A program made the position numbers and the translations under genes. From a candidate division WOR-3 bacterium (lineage in GTDB: Bacteria > Hydrothermota > Tepidihabitantia > Tepidihabitantales > Tepidihabitantaceae), in the NCBI GenBank assembly GCA_039801085.1, contig JBDRTY010000001.1, positions 124,001-188,000 on the forward strand: a stretch of DNA of 64,000 nucleotides, read 5' to 3'. The notes beneath the pieces were generated by a model. That model saw only the letters and a program-made list of their open reading frames with translations. It was not told the origin of the DNA and did no database searches. Below are positions 27,346-34,870 of the stretch, in pieces. How positions within the stretch are numbered: position 1 is the stretch's first letter; each line of letters starts with the position of its first letter.

Positions 27346-27359
27346 GAACATATCTGTTC
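27346..27359. promoter_or_regulatory. Inverted repeat, candidate enhancer site for the NtrC-like regulator
   Basis: GAACA-N4-TGTTC is a perfect inverted repeat centred about 97 bp upstream of the predicted sigma54 start. A second, weaker copy (GAGAA-GCA-TGTTC, 27303..27315) lies about 54 bp upstream. Position and symmetry fit upstream activator sites; the binding factor is inferred. Confidence 0.4.
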
Positions 27360-27367
27360 CATACCGG

Positions 27368-28702
27368 TCACCCCGGGAAATTCTCGTCTATATTATACTT
27401 CGCAATTTTCGTATACAGCATCCTGCGTGTTATGCCAAGGATTTTGGCGGCTTTGGATTTATTTCCTCCCGCCTGCCTTAATGCCTCTTCTACGAGTCTT
27501 TTTTCCAGTTCCGGAAGGGAACGGGGTCTGTCAGTTTCTGGGTTTTCAGCGGTGATTCTTTCCGGAAACTGGATGTGTTGAGGTTTTATTTCGCCTCCGG
27601 CAGCAAGGATTAGCGCCCGTTCCAGAACATTTTCCAGTTCGCGAACATTACCGGGCCAGTCCCATTTGGAAAGCAAATCGATGACATCTTTGCTTAATTC
27701 GCGGTGGTAGCCGAGACGATTGAGAATATGATTGCAGAGCAGAGGTATATCCTCCTTGTGGTCACGGAGGGGAGGGATGTGGATTGGGAAGACCGCCAGC
27801 CGGTAATAGAGGTCCTCACGGAACTTACCCTGACTGACCAGCTGACTCAGATTGCGGTTGGTGGCGGCGATAATTCGAGCATTCACAGTGACAAGTTGAT
27901 TACTCCCCAGGGGGATGAAACTCCGATCCTGGAGAAAACGCAGTAATTTTACCTGCATGGAGGATGTCAGTTCTCCAATTTCGTCAAGAAAAAGAGTGCC
28001 GCCATCGGCCTGTTCCAAGCGCCCCCGTTTTTTACCCGAGGCTCCGGTAAATGCACCTTTTTCATATCCGAAAAGCTCGGATTCCAGCAGCGTTTCCGGT
28101 AATGCGGCAGCGTGAACTGTAATGAATGGATTCTGTGCCCGCAGGCTAGCATTATGGATCAGGCGGGCTACCAGTTCCTTTCCAGTGCCACTTTCGCCGG
28201 TGATCAGGACCGTAGTATCGCTGGCAGCGACTTTCTGGATCATAGTGAGCAGTTTCTTTATTGCGGGACTGGAACCGACCAGGTCTGAATACCGGTTAGT
28301 GCTTTTAAGTTCCTGTTTTAAGATTCTGTTTTCCAGCCGCGTCCGGTGGGCTTGTTTGATTTTCTCCAGCAGCACGAGGAGATGGTCCACAGATACCGGT
28401 TTGGTAACGAAGTCGAAAGCCCCCTGACGCATGGCTTCAACTGCGGTGGCGATGGTGCCGAAGCCGGTAACGATTATGACTTCGGTATCAGGATTGATTT
28501 TTTTAGCAGTGCTCATAACCGCCAGTCCATCAACTGGCGTCATTTTCAAGTCGGTAATAACAACTTCATAGGTGTTTTTATTCAGAAGTTCCAGAGCAGT
28601 AGCCCCGCTGGTCACTGTATCCACCGCATATCCGGCACTGCGGAGATTGCTTGCGGTTAATTCACAATAAGCAGCTTCGTCATCAACGAGCAGAATTCTC
28701 AT
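27368..28702 (-). CDS. Sigma54-dependent response regulator (NtrC family)
   Basis: 444 residues. The receiver domain has Asp51 (ITDLKM) and Lys101 (VTKP). The AAA+ domain has Walker A GESGTGKE (169-176), the sigma54-contacting loop GAFTGA (216-221), Walker B FLDEIGEL, and an R-finger region. The C-terminal Fis-type helix-turn-helix is NKSKAAKILGITRRMLYTKI. It activates transcription from -24/-12 promoters when phosphorylated. The start overlaps the kinase gene by 20 nt. Likely targets are the two sigma54-like promoters that flank the operon. Confidence 0.95.
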   Translation of the reverse strand: MRILLVDDEAAYCELTASNLRSAGYAVDTVTSGATALELLNKNTYEVVITDLKMTPVDGLAVMSTAKKINPDTEVIIVTGFGTIATAVEAMRQGAFDFVTKPVSVDHLLVLLEKIKQAHRTRLENRILKQELKSTNRYSDLVGSSPAIKKLLTMIQKVAASDTTVLITGESGTGKELVARLIHNASLRAQNPFITVHAAALPETLLESELFGYEKGAFTGASGKKRGRLEQADGGTLFLDEIGELTSSMQVKLLRFLQDRSFIPLGSNQLVTVNARIIAATNRNLSQLVSQGKFREDLYYRLAVFPIHIPPLRDHKEDIPLLCNHILNRLGYHRELSKDVIDLLSKWDWPGNVRELENVLERALILAAGGEIKPQHIQFPERITAENPETDRPRSLPELEKRLVEEALRQAGGNKSKAAKILGITRRMLYTKIAKYNIDENFPG

Positions 28703-29969
28703 ATACAGGTAATTTTACTTCAACGGTGGTTCCTGTGCCAGTTTTGCCGAAAATCGAGATTTGACCATTATGGAGCTCAACGATTTTCTTGGCGATAAAG
28801 AGGCCGAGTCCACTACCTTTCTCTTTAGTAGTGAAGAATGGCTCAAATACCTTTCGGCGGTATTTTGCCGGGACCCCCGGTCCCTGATCAACAATTTTTA
28901 TCACAATCCATTTATGCCTGCCGGTCTGTTTCGCTTCCCCGGAAATCCGGATCGTGCCTCCCTGGGGCTGGGCTTGAATTGCATTAAGCAGGAGGTTAAT
29001 AAACACCCGGCGCAATTGTTGGGGTACGCCTTCTATCGGTGGCAGTTCGCTCAGGATGATTTCTGTACTGATTTTGCATTTGTGAATTTCAGGGCTCAGC
29101 ATACTCACGGTTTCCTGAATTAGTTCTCTGATATTTACCGGTTCAGTTGGTCCCGGTTGGCTGATACCCATGCTTAAATAATTGTTGATAATTTCGTTCA
29201 GGCGTACAATCTGTTCCTGGATATATCCGAATGTTTTGTCGTCAGCGAGATTGTAGCGAATTCGGAGATTGTCTGTAGCAGCTAAGATTGTGGCAAGGGG
29301 ATTCCGGAGGTCGTGGGCAAGCGAGGCGGACATTTCGCCCAGCAGAGCAAAGGTTGCGGTCCGGGCGACATTCTCCTGAAGTTTTAAGGCGTAACGGTTG
29401 AGGGTAATGCCAGTGATGACAATGGCAAGCATGGCGAGCAAACTCAGGGCGTTGATAAATAAAAGTGTTCGTTGATAAGTAAAAATTGTGCGGAAGAAAC
29501 GGGCGTCAGCCTCCACTCCCAGTACTGCCCGCGGTATACCGTTACGATCGTAGACCGGCGCATAGGCGGATTTAAGATAGACAGAGCCGGCGGTATAGAG
29601 CCGGGTACTGGCAGGCATGCCGGCAAAGGCTGACTGGATTTCCGGTGCGTCGAGTTCAATCAGGGGAGAATGCTGACCGACAACTTGCGGGTCACGGAGG
29701 TTGATAAAGAAGCGCAGGCTTTCATCAATCATGGAGATATTCAGCAGATTACTGGAATTCATTGTTTCAGTTAAAACCGGAATGATTTCACGGCTGTTTT
29801 CCCAGCCTTTTAATCTGAGGGCAAGAATTGAGGCGATATTTTCCAGCCGGGTTTCCAGTTCTTCTTCCAGTGCCTTCCGGGTCTGAGTCAATATCAGCCA
29901 GCTCTGAACATTGAATACAATCAGTACCAAAACAGCAAAGGTAATTGAGTAAATTGTGAATCGGCGCAT
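28683..29969 (-). CDS. Membrane sensor histidine kinase, partner of the NtrC-like regulator
   Basis: 428 residues from the ATG at 29969. A TM helix near the N-terminus (about 5-22), an extracytoplasmic sensor of about 140 residues, a second TM helix (about 168-190), then HisKA with SLAHDLRNPLATI and HATPase_c with LLLNAIQAQPQGG, DQGPGVP and GSGLGLFIAKKI. An in-frame TTG 24 nt upstream is rejected because the promoter -10 box lies inside that stretch. There is no Shine-Dalgarno sequence, so the start fits the leaderless pattern of this window. The sensed signal is unknown. Confidence 0.93.
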   Translation of the reverse strand: MRRFTIYSITFAVLVLIVFNVQSWLILTQTRKALEEELETRLENIASILALRLKGWENSREIIPVLTETMNSSNLLNISMIDESLRFFINLRDPQVVGQHSPLIELDAPEIQSAFAGMPASTRLYTAGSVYLKSAYAPVYDRNGIPRAVLGVEADARFFRTIFTYQRTLLFINALSLLAMLAIVITGITLNRYALKLQENVARTATFALLGEMSASLAHDLRNPLATILAATDNLRIRYNLADDKTFGYIQEQIVRLNEIINNYLSMGISQPGPTEPVNIRELIQETVSMLSPEIHKCKISTEIILSELPPIEGVPQQLRRVFINLLLNAIQAQPQGGTIRISGEAKQTGRHKWIVIKIVDQGPGVPAKYRRKVFEPFFTTKEKGSGLGLFIAKKIVELHNGQISIFGKTGTGTTVEVKLPVYENSAR

Positions 29970-29979
29970 ATCATCAGAG

Positions 29980-30008
29980 AGTATAATTCGCAATCAATGC
30001 GAATGCAA
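29980..30008 (-). promoter_or_regulatory. Promoter of the two-component operon
   Basis: On the minus strand TTGCAT (30003..30008), 17 bp, TATACT (29980..29985), then 10 nt to the ATG at 29969. Confidence 0.5.
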
Positions 30009-30031
30009 GGTACATGCCGTGAGAAATTATT

Positions 30032-30065
30032 CCCCACGCCCCCAGGCCGGACTGGGGGCGTGGGG
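30032..30065 (-). terminator. Perfect 14-bp hairpin, probable terminator
   Basis: CCCCACGCCCCCAG (30032..30045) pairs perfectly with 30052..30065 around a 6-nt loop. It lies 12 nt after the stop of the gene at 30078 and before the two-component promoter. The tail after it is only AATAATTTC on the minus strand, so termination strength is uncertain; it could also insulate or bind protein. Confidence 0.55.
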
Positions 30066-30077
30066 ATGGCTAATTTT

Positions 30078-30956
30078 TCAATCCTTCTGTCGGTTCAACG
30101 GGTGAAGCCGGAAATCAATACTGCGCGTAATTTCGTTGGGTGCAACAGAGACCGGTTCAGGATAGGTTTCGGGTTGATAGTTTGGTTTGAATGCGGACAC
30201 TTCATAGTTACCAGGGTCCAGCCCCAGGATTCGATAAAAGCCGTGACCATCGGTTCTTGCTGTTTGCTGCCTGTTTTCGCCCCGAGCGATGACGAGAACA
30301 CCAGCAATCGGATAACCGGTTTCACTGTTAACTACCTGTCCCGCAATTCCGCCTCTCCGAGGTTTGGGGGGCAAAGCAAAGTTGATATTTTCCGTCACTT
30401 GATGCTCTTGAACCTCCACGGGCTCATTGTAATTCTCCGGCAGATAATAAGGTGCCGTGGCTGTGACTTGATAGATTCCGGGTCTCAAACCACGGCAGAT
30501 GTAATATCCGTTTCGGTCGGTTCTTGTGCGTTTTCTGAAACCCTGATTGCTGATTATCACCACCGCGTTGGGAATTGGTTTTCGGGTAATTTCATCAATC
30601 ACCCGTCCGGAAACAGCTCCGGTGTGGGGTTCGATCGGACGCAGTGCGATGTTGATATCCGAAGTTATCCTTTCCGGCTGAACGACGACCGGACGGGGGT
30701 AGTGGCCGGTCACATAGTTGCGGGCGTGGGCAATAACCCGGTATCTCCCGGGTTCCAAGCCGGTTATCTGATAATTGCCCTGCTCATTGGTCTGAGCTCT
30801 GCCCGCCGGTGTGCTGTCGGAACAGGCGATCACGACCGCATTGACTACCGGATTGCCGGTAATGAGGTCAGTAACCCGTCCCGAGATTCCGCCTGTCCCG
30901 GCAATCAGCAGCCCGGCGCAGCTGATGCTAATCAGCAGTCCAAGTACTTTCTTCAT
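30078..30956 (-). CDS. Exported protein with three carboxypeptidase regulatory-like domains
   Basis: 292 residues. A signal peptide (about 1-19, LGLLISISCAGLLIAG) is followed by three tandem beta-sandwich repeats of about 90 residues. Each has the form GxISGRVxDxxTGxPIxNAVVxI, then TDxxGxYxIxGLxPGxYxVxAxxxxYxPExYxxPVxV. This CarboxypepD_reg-like fold is common in surface proteins of related bacteria. No enzymatic domain is present, so a structural or binding role is likely. AAAGGAGG precedes the ATG, and a sigma54-like element lies 37 nt upstream, next to the NtrC-type system. Confidence 0.85.
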   Translation of the reverse strand: MKKVLGLLISISCAGLLIAGTGGISGRVTDLITGNPVVNAVVIACSDSTPAGRAQTNEQGNYQITGLEPGRYRVIAHARNYVTGHYPRPVVVQPERITSDINIALRPIEPHTGAVSGRVIDEITRKPIPNAVVIISNQGFRKRTRTDRNGYYICRGLRPGIYQVTATAPYYLPENYNEPVEVQEHQVTENINFALPPKPRRGGIAGQVVNSETGYPIAGVLVIARGENRQQTARTDGHGFYRILGLDPGNYEVSAFKPNYQPETYPEPVSVAPNEITRSIDFRLHPLNRQKD

Positions 30957-30992
30957 TTTGCTCCTCCTTTTTTCATTTTCACAATCAGAACT

Positions 30993-31008
30993 TGCAACTT
31001 CTGTTCCA
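30993..31008 (-). promoter_or_regulatory. Sigma54-like (-24/-12) promoter of the regulatory-like repeat gene
   Basis: On the minus strand TGGAACAGAAGTTGCA matches TGGCAC-N5-TTGCA except for one base, with GG and GC 12 nt apart. The predicted start near 30982 gives a 26-nt leader with a good ribosome site. A 9-bp inverted repeat (31015..31023 with 31031..31039) and an overlapping ACTTA-N4-TAAGT (31035..31048) lie just upstream as possible activator sites. Confidence 0.6.
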
Positions 31009-31014
31009 TTGTTT

Positions 31015-31048
31015 TAAGTAATTTTGTTTTAATTACTTATCAGTAAGT
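31015..31048. repeat. Overlapping inverted repeats upstream of a sigma54-like promoter
   Basis: TAAGTAATT (31015..31023) is repeated in reverse complement at 31031..31039 after a 7-nt loop. ACTTA-N4-TAAGT (31035..31048) shares its right arm. The region is otherwise without a gene. Confidence 0.5.
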
Positions 31049-31100
31049 CTAAATATTGACAGTGAGCATCACCGGACAGTTTTGGATTAAATCGAGCAGT

Positions 31101-31652
31101 TTAGCTCAGCAGGCGATCGTAAAAATCGACCCTGCCGATGCCGAAGGGAAACCGGGCAAGCCGCTGCCAAGAACCGTCCGGAAATGTCCGGATTAGTGTC
31201 AGAGAGTCAATGACACCCAAGGTTTTGCCGATCCGGTTGGCTTCGGTGACTGCAAGGGTGCGCTTATGGTCGTCGGGCACCCGCAAAAGTATTAAAGAGA
31301 GTGCCGGTTCAGGTGTGGTTTTTAAAAGCGGCACGGGTTCACTTCCCAGTAGTGTTTGGTGAATCAGGAGCAGCTCGGAAGCACCATTGACAATCGGAGC
31401 AATGATAAACTCTCCCGCTTCCTGCCAGTTCTCGGCAGTGATTGCCAGCGGGTGTAATTTTTTCCGCGTCTGACTGATAAACTCGATTACCGTCATTACT
31501 TCACCGAGATCGGCAGGAATCCAAGGGTTGGTGAGTCTAATGTGCGGGTCAGGCTGGAGAATAGCGGAGGCGTAGCGTTCGCGCAATTGCAGAAAATCGG
31601 ATTCCCTTTCCAGTTTCGGAGTTGCAATCACGATAAAATTACCTGAATTCAC
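31101..31652 (-). CDS. Hypothetical protein, possibly a degenerate 2H phosphoesterase-like fold
   Basis: 183 residues, no signal peptide. The N-terminal strand FIVIATPK, a His-containing segment PHIRLTNPW (first HxT/S-like motif) and the strand LLLIHQTLLG resemble the 2'-5' RNA ligase/2H layout. The second HxT motif is not found at the expected place (LSLILLRVP), so an active enzyme is doubtful. It starts at a GTG 6 nt after a -10 box without a ribosome site. Function unknown. Confidence 0.6.
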   Translation of the reverse strand: MNSGNFIVIATPKLERESDFLQLRERYASAILQPDPHIRLTNPWIPADLGEVMTVIEFISQTRKKLHPLAITAENWQEAGEFIIAPIVNGASELLLIHQTLLGSEPVPLLKTTPEPALSLILLRVPDDHKRTLAVTEANRIGKTLGVIDSLTLIRTFPDGSWQRLARFPFGIGRVDFYDRLLS

Positions 31653-31658
31653 ATTTTA

Positions 31659-31687
31659 ATTATATCTGAATTTCTAACTCTATGCAA
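31659..31687 (-). promoter_or_regulatory. Leaderless-type promoter
   Basis: On the minus strand TTGCAT (31682..31687), 17 bp, TATAAT (31659..31664), 6 nt, GTG of the gene starting at 31652. Confidence 0.65.
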
Positions 31688-31705
31688 TACCGGGGGATAG
31701 ATTCG

Positions 31706-32686
31706 TCAGTCGATTCGGAGGTTCTTGAGCATATCTTCCTCTATTGATGTAACGAAGAAAATTTTGTCCCGAACCCCGACTTTAACCTCGGACATTGGTT
31801 TACAATCTGAGTAGCGGGCGCAGATACGGGCAGCGGTGAGCATGTCTTCTTCGGAGGTGGAATTCAGCAGCAGAACGGTCGGTCCGGGTATATCTACCGG
31901 TTCCAGAATTGTATCACCCGGCCGCGACAGGTTATTAATAATGCGGTTTTCCCGTTCATTTCTTCCAACGATGACTTTCCTGCCGGAATCCAGACGGAAA
32001 TGTCTGCCGATCCGAAGAAGTTTGACTTCTCTTATGGTTTCCTCGCCATGAGCGAGAGCTTCGCGCAGGCGCCGGGCAAAAATTTTGTCGGTGAGCAGAC
32101 AGCCACCAGCGGGATTGGGATACTCGCGGATACCGAAATTTGCTGCCAGTTCCATTTGTGGTTTACGGGATCGTCCCTGAATTGCCAGCAGTCTTTCCCG
32201 GTTGATCAAACCCTGAATTTCCGGCCAGGTCGGTTCCAGCAGCTTGGCAGAAAGGGGACGTAGCAACCTTCCGGTAAGCCCGGATTTTCTTTCGATTAAT
32301 TCCATTGCCTGCCGGTGCTGAGACATCGGGCGTTCACCAAGTACCTCCCCGGTTACCACAAAATCGGCGCCGATCTGTTCCATGAAGATGCGGGCGAGAG
32401 TAAAGGTATAAATCCGGCAGTCAATACAGGGGTTCATTCCCCCACCATATCCGTAGCGCGCATTTTTAATCAATGAGATGTAGTCCTGGCGTAAAGGGAT
32501 GATTTTCAGCGGGATGCCGAGCTGATGCGCCATTTTCCGCGGGAGAAAACGTTCATCTTTCTTAGGCAGCGGATGAAACGGGGGGAGAAAATGGAGGGCG
32601 ATTAAGGAGACATTCTGTTCCTGCATTAAGGCGCAGGCGAGGATGGAGTCAAGCCCACCTGAGAACAGCGCGATCGCCTTCGGCAT
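31706..32686 (-). CDS. PP-loop ATPase, ThiI/MnmA-like tRNA sulfurtransferase family
   Basis: 326 residues. The N-terminal PP-loop is FSGGLDSILA (about residues 8-17). An MNPCIDCR CxxC segment and a YPNPAGGCLLT segment provide three cysteines typical of this thiouridylase-like family, often annotated as a tRNA 2-thiouridylase relative. The C-terminal part (about 200-326) is a separate alpha/beta region. It probably adenylates a tRNA uridine for thiolation; the exact position is not known. Its ATG is 6 nt from a -10 box, divergent from tspO. Confidence 0.75.
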   Translation of the reverse strand: MPKAIALFSGGLDSILACALMQEQNVSLIALHFLPPFHPLPKKDERFLPRKMAHQLGIPLKIIPLRQDYISLIKNARYGYGGGMNPCIDCRIYTFTLARIFMEQIGADFVVTGEVLGERPMSQHRQAMELIERKSGLTGRLLRPLSAKLLEPTWPEIQGLINRERLLAIQGRSRKPQMELAANFGIREYPNPAGGCLLTDKIFARRLREALAHGEETIREVKLLRIGRHFRLDSGRKVIVGRNERENRIINNLSRPGDTILEPVDIPGPTVLLLNSTSEEDMLTAARICARYSDCKPMSEVKVGVRDKIFFVTSIEEDMLKNLRID

Positions 32687-32692
32687 AATCCA

Positions 32693-32721
32693 ACTTTATC
32701 CTTAAAACAGCAAAAAGTCAA
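32693..32721 (-). promoter_or_regulatory. Leaderless-type promoter of the PP-loop gene
   Basis: On the minus strand TTGACT (32716..32721), 17 bp, TAAAGT (32693..32698), 6 nt, ATG at 32686. Confidence 0.65.
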
Positions 32722-32734
32722 CAGACCTTCTGAC

Positions 32735-32762
32735 TTGACTTTGAAGGCTGGTCGGCTAATTT
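32735..32762 (+). promoter_or_regulatory. Leaderless-type promoter of tspO
   Basis: TTGACT (32735..32740), 16 bp, TAATTT (32757..32762), 6 nt, ATG at 32769. It faces away from the PP-loop gene promoter 13 bp to the left. Confidence 0.65.
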
Positions 32763-32768
32763 TAATCA

Positions 32769-33239
32769 ATGAGGAGGAATTTACCGAAACTCGCGGGATC
32801 AATCGCTCTCCCTCTGATAATTGGATTTGCCGGTTCGATGTTTACACGTCCATCAGTTGATAGCTGGTTTGCAACCCTGAGAAAGCCGGTTTTCGCTCCG
32901 CCGAACTGGCTGTTTGCCCCGGCATGGACATTGCTGTATATTATAATGGGAATCGCTTTTTATCTAATCTGGCAGCAGGGATATTCAGCGAAGCTGCGTT
33001 TGGCATTCACAGTTTATGCCCTGCAACTGATTCTGAATCTGCTCTGGTCGCTTTTCTTTTTCGGGTTACGCAGTCCGTTGCTGGGGTTCGCAGATATTAT
33101 TATTCTCTGGATAGTAGTGCTAATTAATATTATTCTGTTTTACCGCCTAAGGCACGCAGCAGGTCTGCTGCTGATTCCTTATATCTTGTGGTTAAGCTTT
33201 GCTTTGGTTCTGAATCTGAGTATCGTGCTATTAAATTAA
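32769..33239 (+). CDS. tspO: TspO/MBR family membrane protein
   Basis: 156 residues with five membrane helices, the usual TspO architecture. The conserved loop KPVFAPPNWLFAPAWTLLYIIMGIA and the central WSLFFFG are visible. TspO proteins bind porphyrins and other hydrophobic ligands and are tied to oxidative or light stress. The peroxiredoxin and ferritin-like genes directly downstream on the same strand support a stress role. Confidence 0.93.
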   Translation: MRRNLPKLAGSIALPLIIGFAGSMFTRPSVDSWFATLRKPVFAPPNWLFAPAWTLLYIIMGIAFYLIWQQGYSAKLRLAFTVYALQLILNLLWSLFFFGLRSPLLGFADIIILWIVVLINIILFYRLRHAAGLLLIPYILWLSFALVLNLSIVLLN

Positions 33240-33260
33240 AATGAAAAGGAGGTAATAGCA

Positions 33261-33938
33261 ATGGAAGACCGACAAACCGAAGGAAAAGGGATACCTTTGT
33301 TGGGCGATGAGTTTCCGGAACTGAAGGTCCAGACCACCCATGGTGTGATCGAACTGCCCAAGGCGTATGCCGGTAAGTGGTTTGTGCTTTTCAGCCACCC
33401 GGCGGATTTTACCCCGGTATGCACAACGGAATTTGTGGCATTCCAGAAGCGGTATGAAAAATTCCGGGCGCTGAACTGTGAATTGATCGGTCTGAGCGTT
33501 GATCAGGTGTTTTCTCATATCAAATGGGAAGAGTGGATTAAGGAGAAACTGGGTATTGAAATTGAGTTTCCGATAATAGCGGACACAGGCAAGGTAGCCA
33601 GTCGCCTCGGTCTGATTCATCCCGGTAAGGGAACAAATACGGTGCGGGCAGTTTTTATTGTCGACGACCGGGCAAAGATCCGTATCATTCTTTATTATCC
33701 CCAGGAACTGGGGCGAAATATCGACGAAATCCTGCGGGCGGTGGAGGCAATGCAGATTTCGGATCGCTACCGGGTGGCGATGCCGGCAAACTGGCCCAAC
33801 AACGAACTGATCAGGGATCATGTGATTGTGCCTCCGGCAACGGATGTCAAAACCGCCCGGGAGCGTCTGGTGAAGGCAAAAGCAGGCGAGTTTGAATGTT
33901 TCGACTGGTGGCTCTGTCATAAGAAACTCGCACAGTGA
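33261..33938 (+). CDS. Peroxiredoxin (Prx6/AhpC-TSA type)
   Basis: 225 residues reducing hydrogen peroxide and organic peroxides. The peroxidatic Cys54 lies in [14 protein letters not shown] long C-terminal arm contains Cys213 and Cys219 ([11 protein letters not shown]), as in the Prx6-like enzymes of thermophiles that use a C-terminal pair for disulfide exchange. A GGAGG ribosome site precedes the ATG, which follows tspO by 21 nt. Confidence 0.94.
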   Translation: MEDRQTEGKGIPLLGDEFPELKVQTTHGVIELPKAYAGKWFVLFSHPADFTPVCTTEFVAFQKRYEKFRALNCELIGLSVDQVFSHIKWEEWIKEKLGIEIEFPIIADTGKVASRLGLIHPGKGTNTVRAVFIVDDRAKIRIILYYPQELGRNIDEILRAVEAMQISDRYRVAMPANWPNNELIRDHVIVPPATDVKTARERLVKAKAGEFECFDWWLCHKKLAQ

Positions 33939-33971
33939 AAGCGGGGTTAGTTTGGCGCTAAAGGAGGCGGT

Positions 33972-34256
33972 ATGCTTTCGGATATTCCGAAGAAATTGAA
34001 GGAGCTGGATCAAAAAACGCTGGAGCTTGAGATACTGCGGGCAGGAATCATTGCGGAACTGGATGCGATTAATCTTTATGAGCAGATGGCAGCGATGACC
34101 GAGAATGCACATATCCGGAAGGTGCTCCTTGATATTGCGCGGGAGGAAAAAACACATTTTGGCGAGTTTGAAGCGCTGCTGATGAAACTTGATCCAGAAC
34201 AAGTTAAGGAATCGGCTGAAGGTAGAAGGGAGATCGAGGAGCTTGACAGTGATTGA
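33972..34256 (+). CDS. Ferritin-like (rubrerythrin/encapsulated-ferritin type) di-iron protein
   Basis: 94 residues, half the length of a full four-helix ferritin. Helix one carries the Glu of IIAELDAINLYEQMA and helix two the EEKTHFGEF (ExxH) pair, so a dimer could complete a di-iron site, as in encapsulated ferritins. The C-terminal tail is acidic and charged. No encapsulin shell gene is in view. AAAGGAGG precedes the ATG. It follows the peroxiredoxin and probably shares its transcript, suggesting iron or peroxide handling. Confidence 0.75.
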   Translation: MLSDIPKKLKELDQKTLELEILRAGIIAELDAINLYEQMAAMTENAHIRKVLLDIAREEKTHFGEFEALLMKLDPEQVKESAEGRREIEELDSD

Positions 34257-34308
34257 GTTCTGATCAGCGGCATGCCGGGCAGAAAATTCTAAAACCGCTC
34301 AGGGAAAA

Positions 34309-34337
34309 CTGGCATTCCTTGCAATAACTGCTATAAT
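34309..34337 (+). promoter_or_regulatory. Promoter upstream of the membrane protein/purL pair
   Basis: CTGGCA (34309..34314), 17 bp, TATAAT (34332..34337), then 8 nt to the GTG at 34346. No Shine-Dalgarno sequence. The -10 box is perfect and the -35 box is weak. Confidence 0.55.
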
Positions 34338-34345
34338 AGACAGCT

Positions 34346-34867
34346 GTGATTGAACCGGAAGAAAAATCGGATTATCAGCAATTGCTTTCGAGGCCGGCGG
34401 TACTGATTCCGCTGGTTATTACTCTGCTGCTGGTATTAGCAGGAGCGATTTTCGTTGTCGTGAAAAATGTCGGCAGGGTGCAGGTTGGCCCGGCACCGGT
34501 GAGTCTGGCACCAATTCCTTCAGACACAACCATGGCAAGACCCCGGCGTCAGCTCCAGAGAGGAATTGAGCGCCTGGAACGGCGGCTGGCTCAGTATCGT
34601 CAGAAGCTTGATTCGCTGACCCCGGCGCAGGATTCGCTTTACCGGCTCTGTGCAGAAGGCCTTGCCCGTCTCTGGAATGAATTCAGCACAGTCGAGGCGG
34701 CGGCCGGTTATGAAGAAAGGAAGGAGCGGTTTTCCCGGACTCGGAAACATTATGTCGAATTGCGGGAGCTGGTAACTGATTTTGTCCGGGCGGTTGATTC
34801 CACTGTTTCCCGGACTTCACTGGATTCGCTTGACCGGGAGTTTCAACGGCTGATTGAGGAGAAATAA
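34346..34867 (+). CDS. Single-pass membrane protein with coiled-coil-like tail
   Basis: 173 residues. A short cytoplasmic N-terminus (about 1-17), one TM helix (about 18-39, VLIPLVITLLLVLAGAIFVVV), a Pro-rich linker, then an Arg/Glu/Leu-rich helical region (about 65-173). No family was recognised. The GTG start lies 8 nt after a TATAAT box. It precedes purL by 3 nt, but a functional link to purine synthesis is not evident. Confidence 0.7.
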   Translation: MIEPEEKSDYQQLLSRPAVLIPLVITLLLVLAGAIFVVVKNVGRVQVGPAPVSLAPIPSDTTMARPRRQLQRGIERLERRLAQYRQKLDSLTPAQDSLYRLCAEGLARLWNEFSTVEAAAGYEERKERFSRTRKHYVELRELVTDFVRAVDSTVSRTSLDSLDREFQRLIEEK

Positions 34868-34870
34868 GCT

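Noticed and set aside
29997-31046. Plus-strand open frame of 349 codons
   Set aside because: It is antisense to the exported three-repeat protein gene, which has a signal peptide and conserved repeats.
33231-34202. Long minus-strand open frame of 323 codons
   Set aside because: It is the shadow of the peroxiredoxin and ferritin-like genes, which have clear families and ribosome sites.
34309-34325. TGGCATTCCTTGCAA as a sigma54 promoter
   Set aside because: The GG and GC are 10 nt apart instead of 12, and a TATAAT box at 34332..34337 gives a better explanation.
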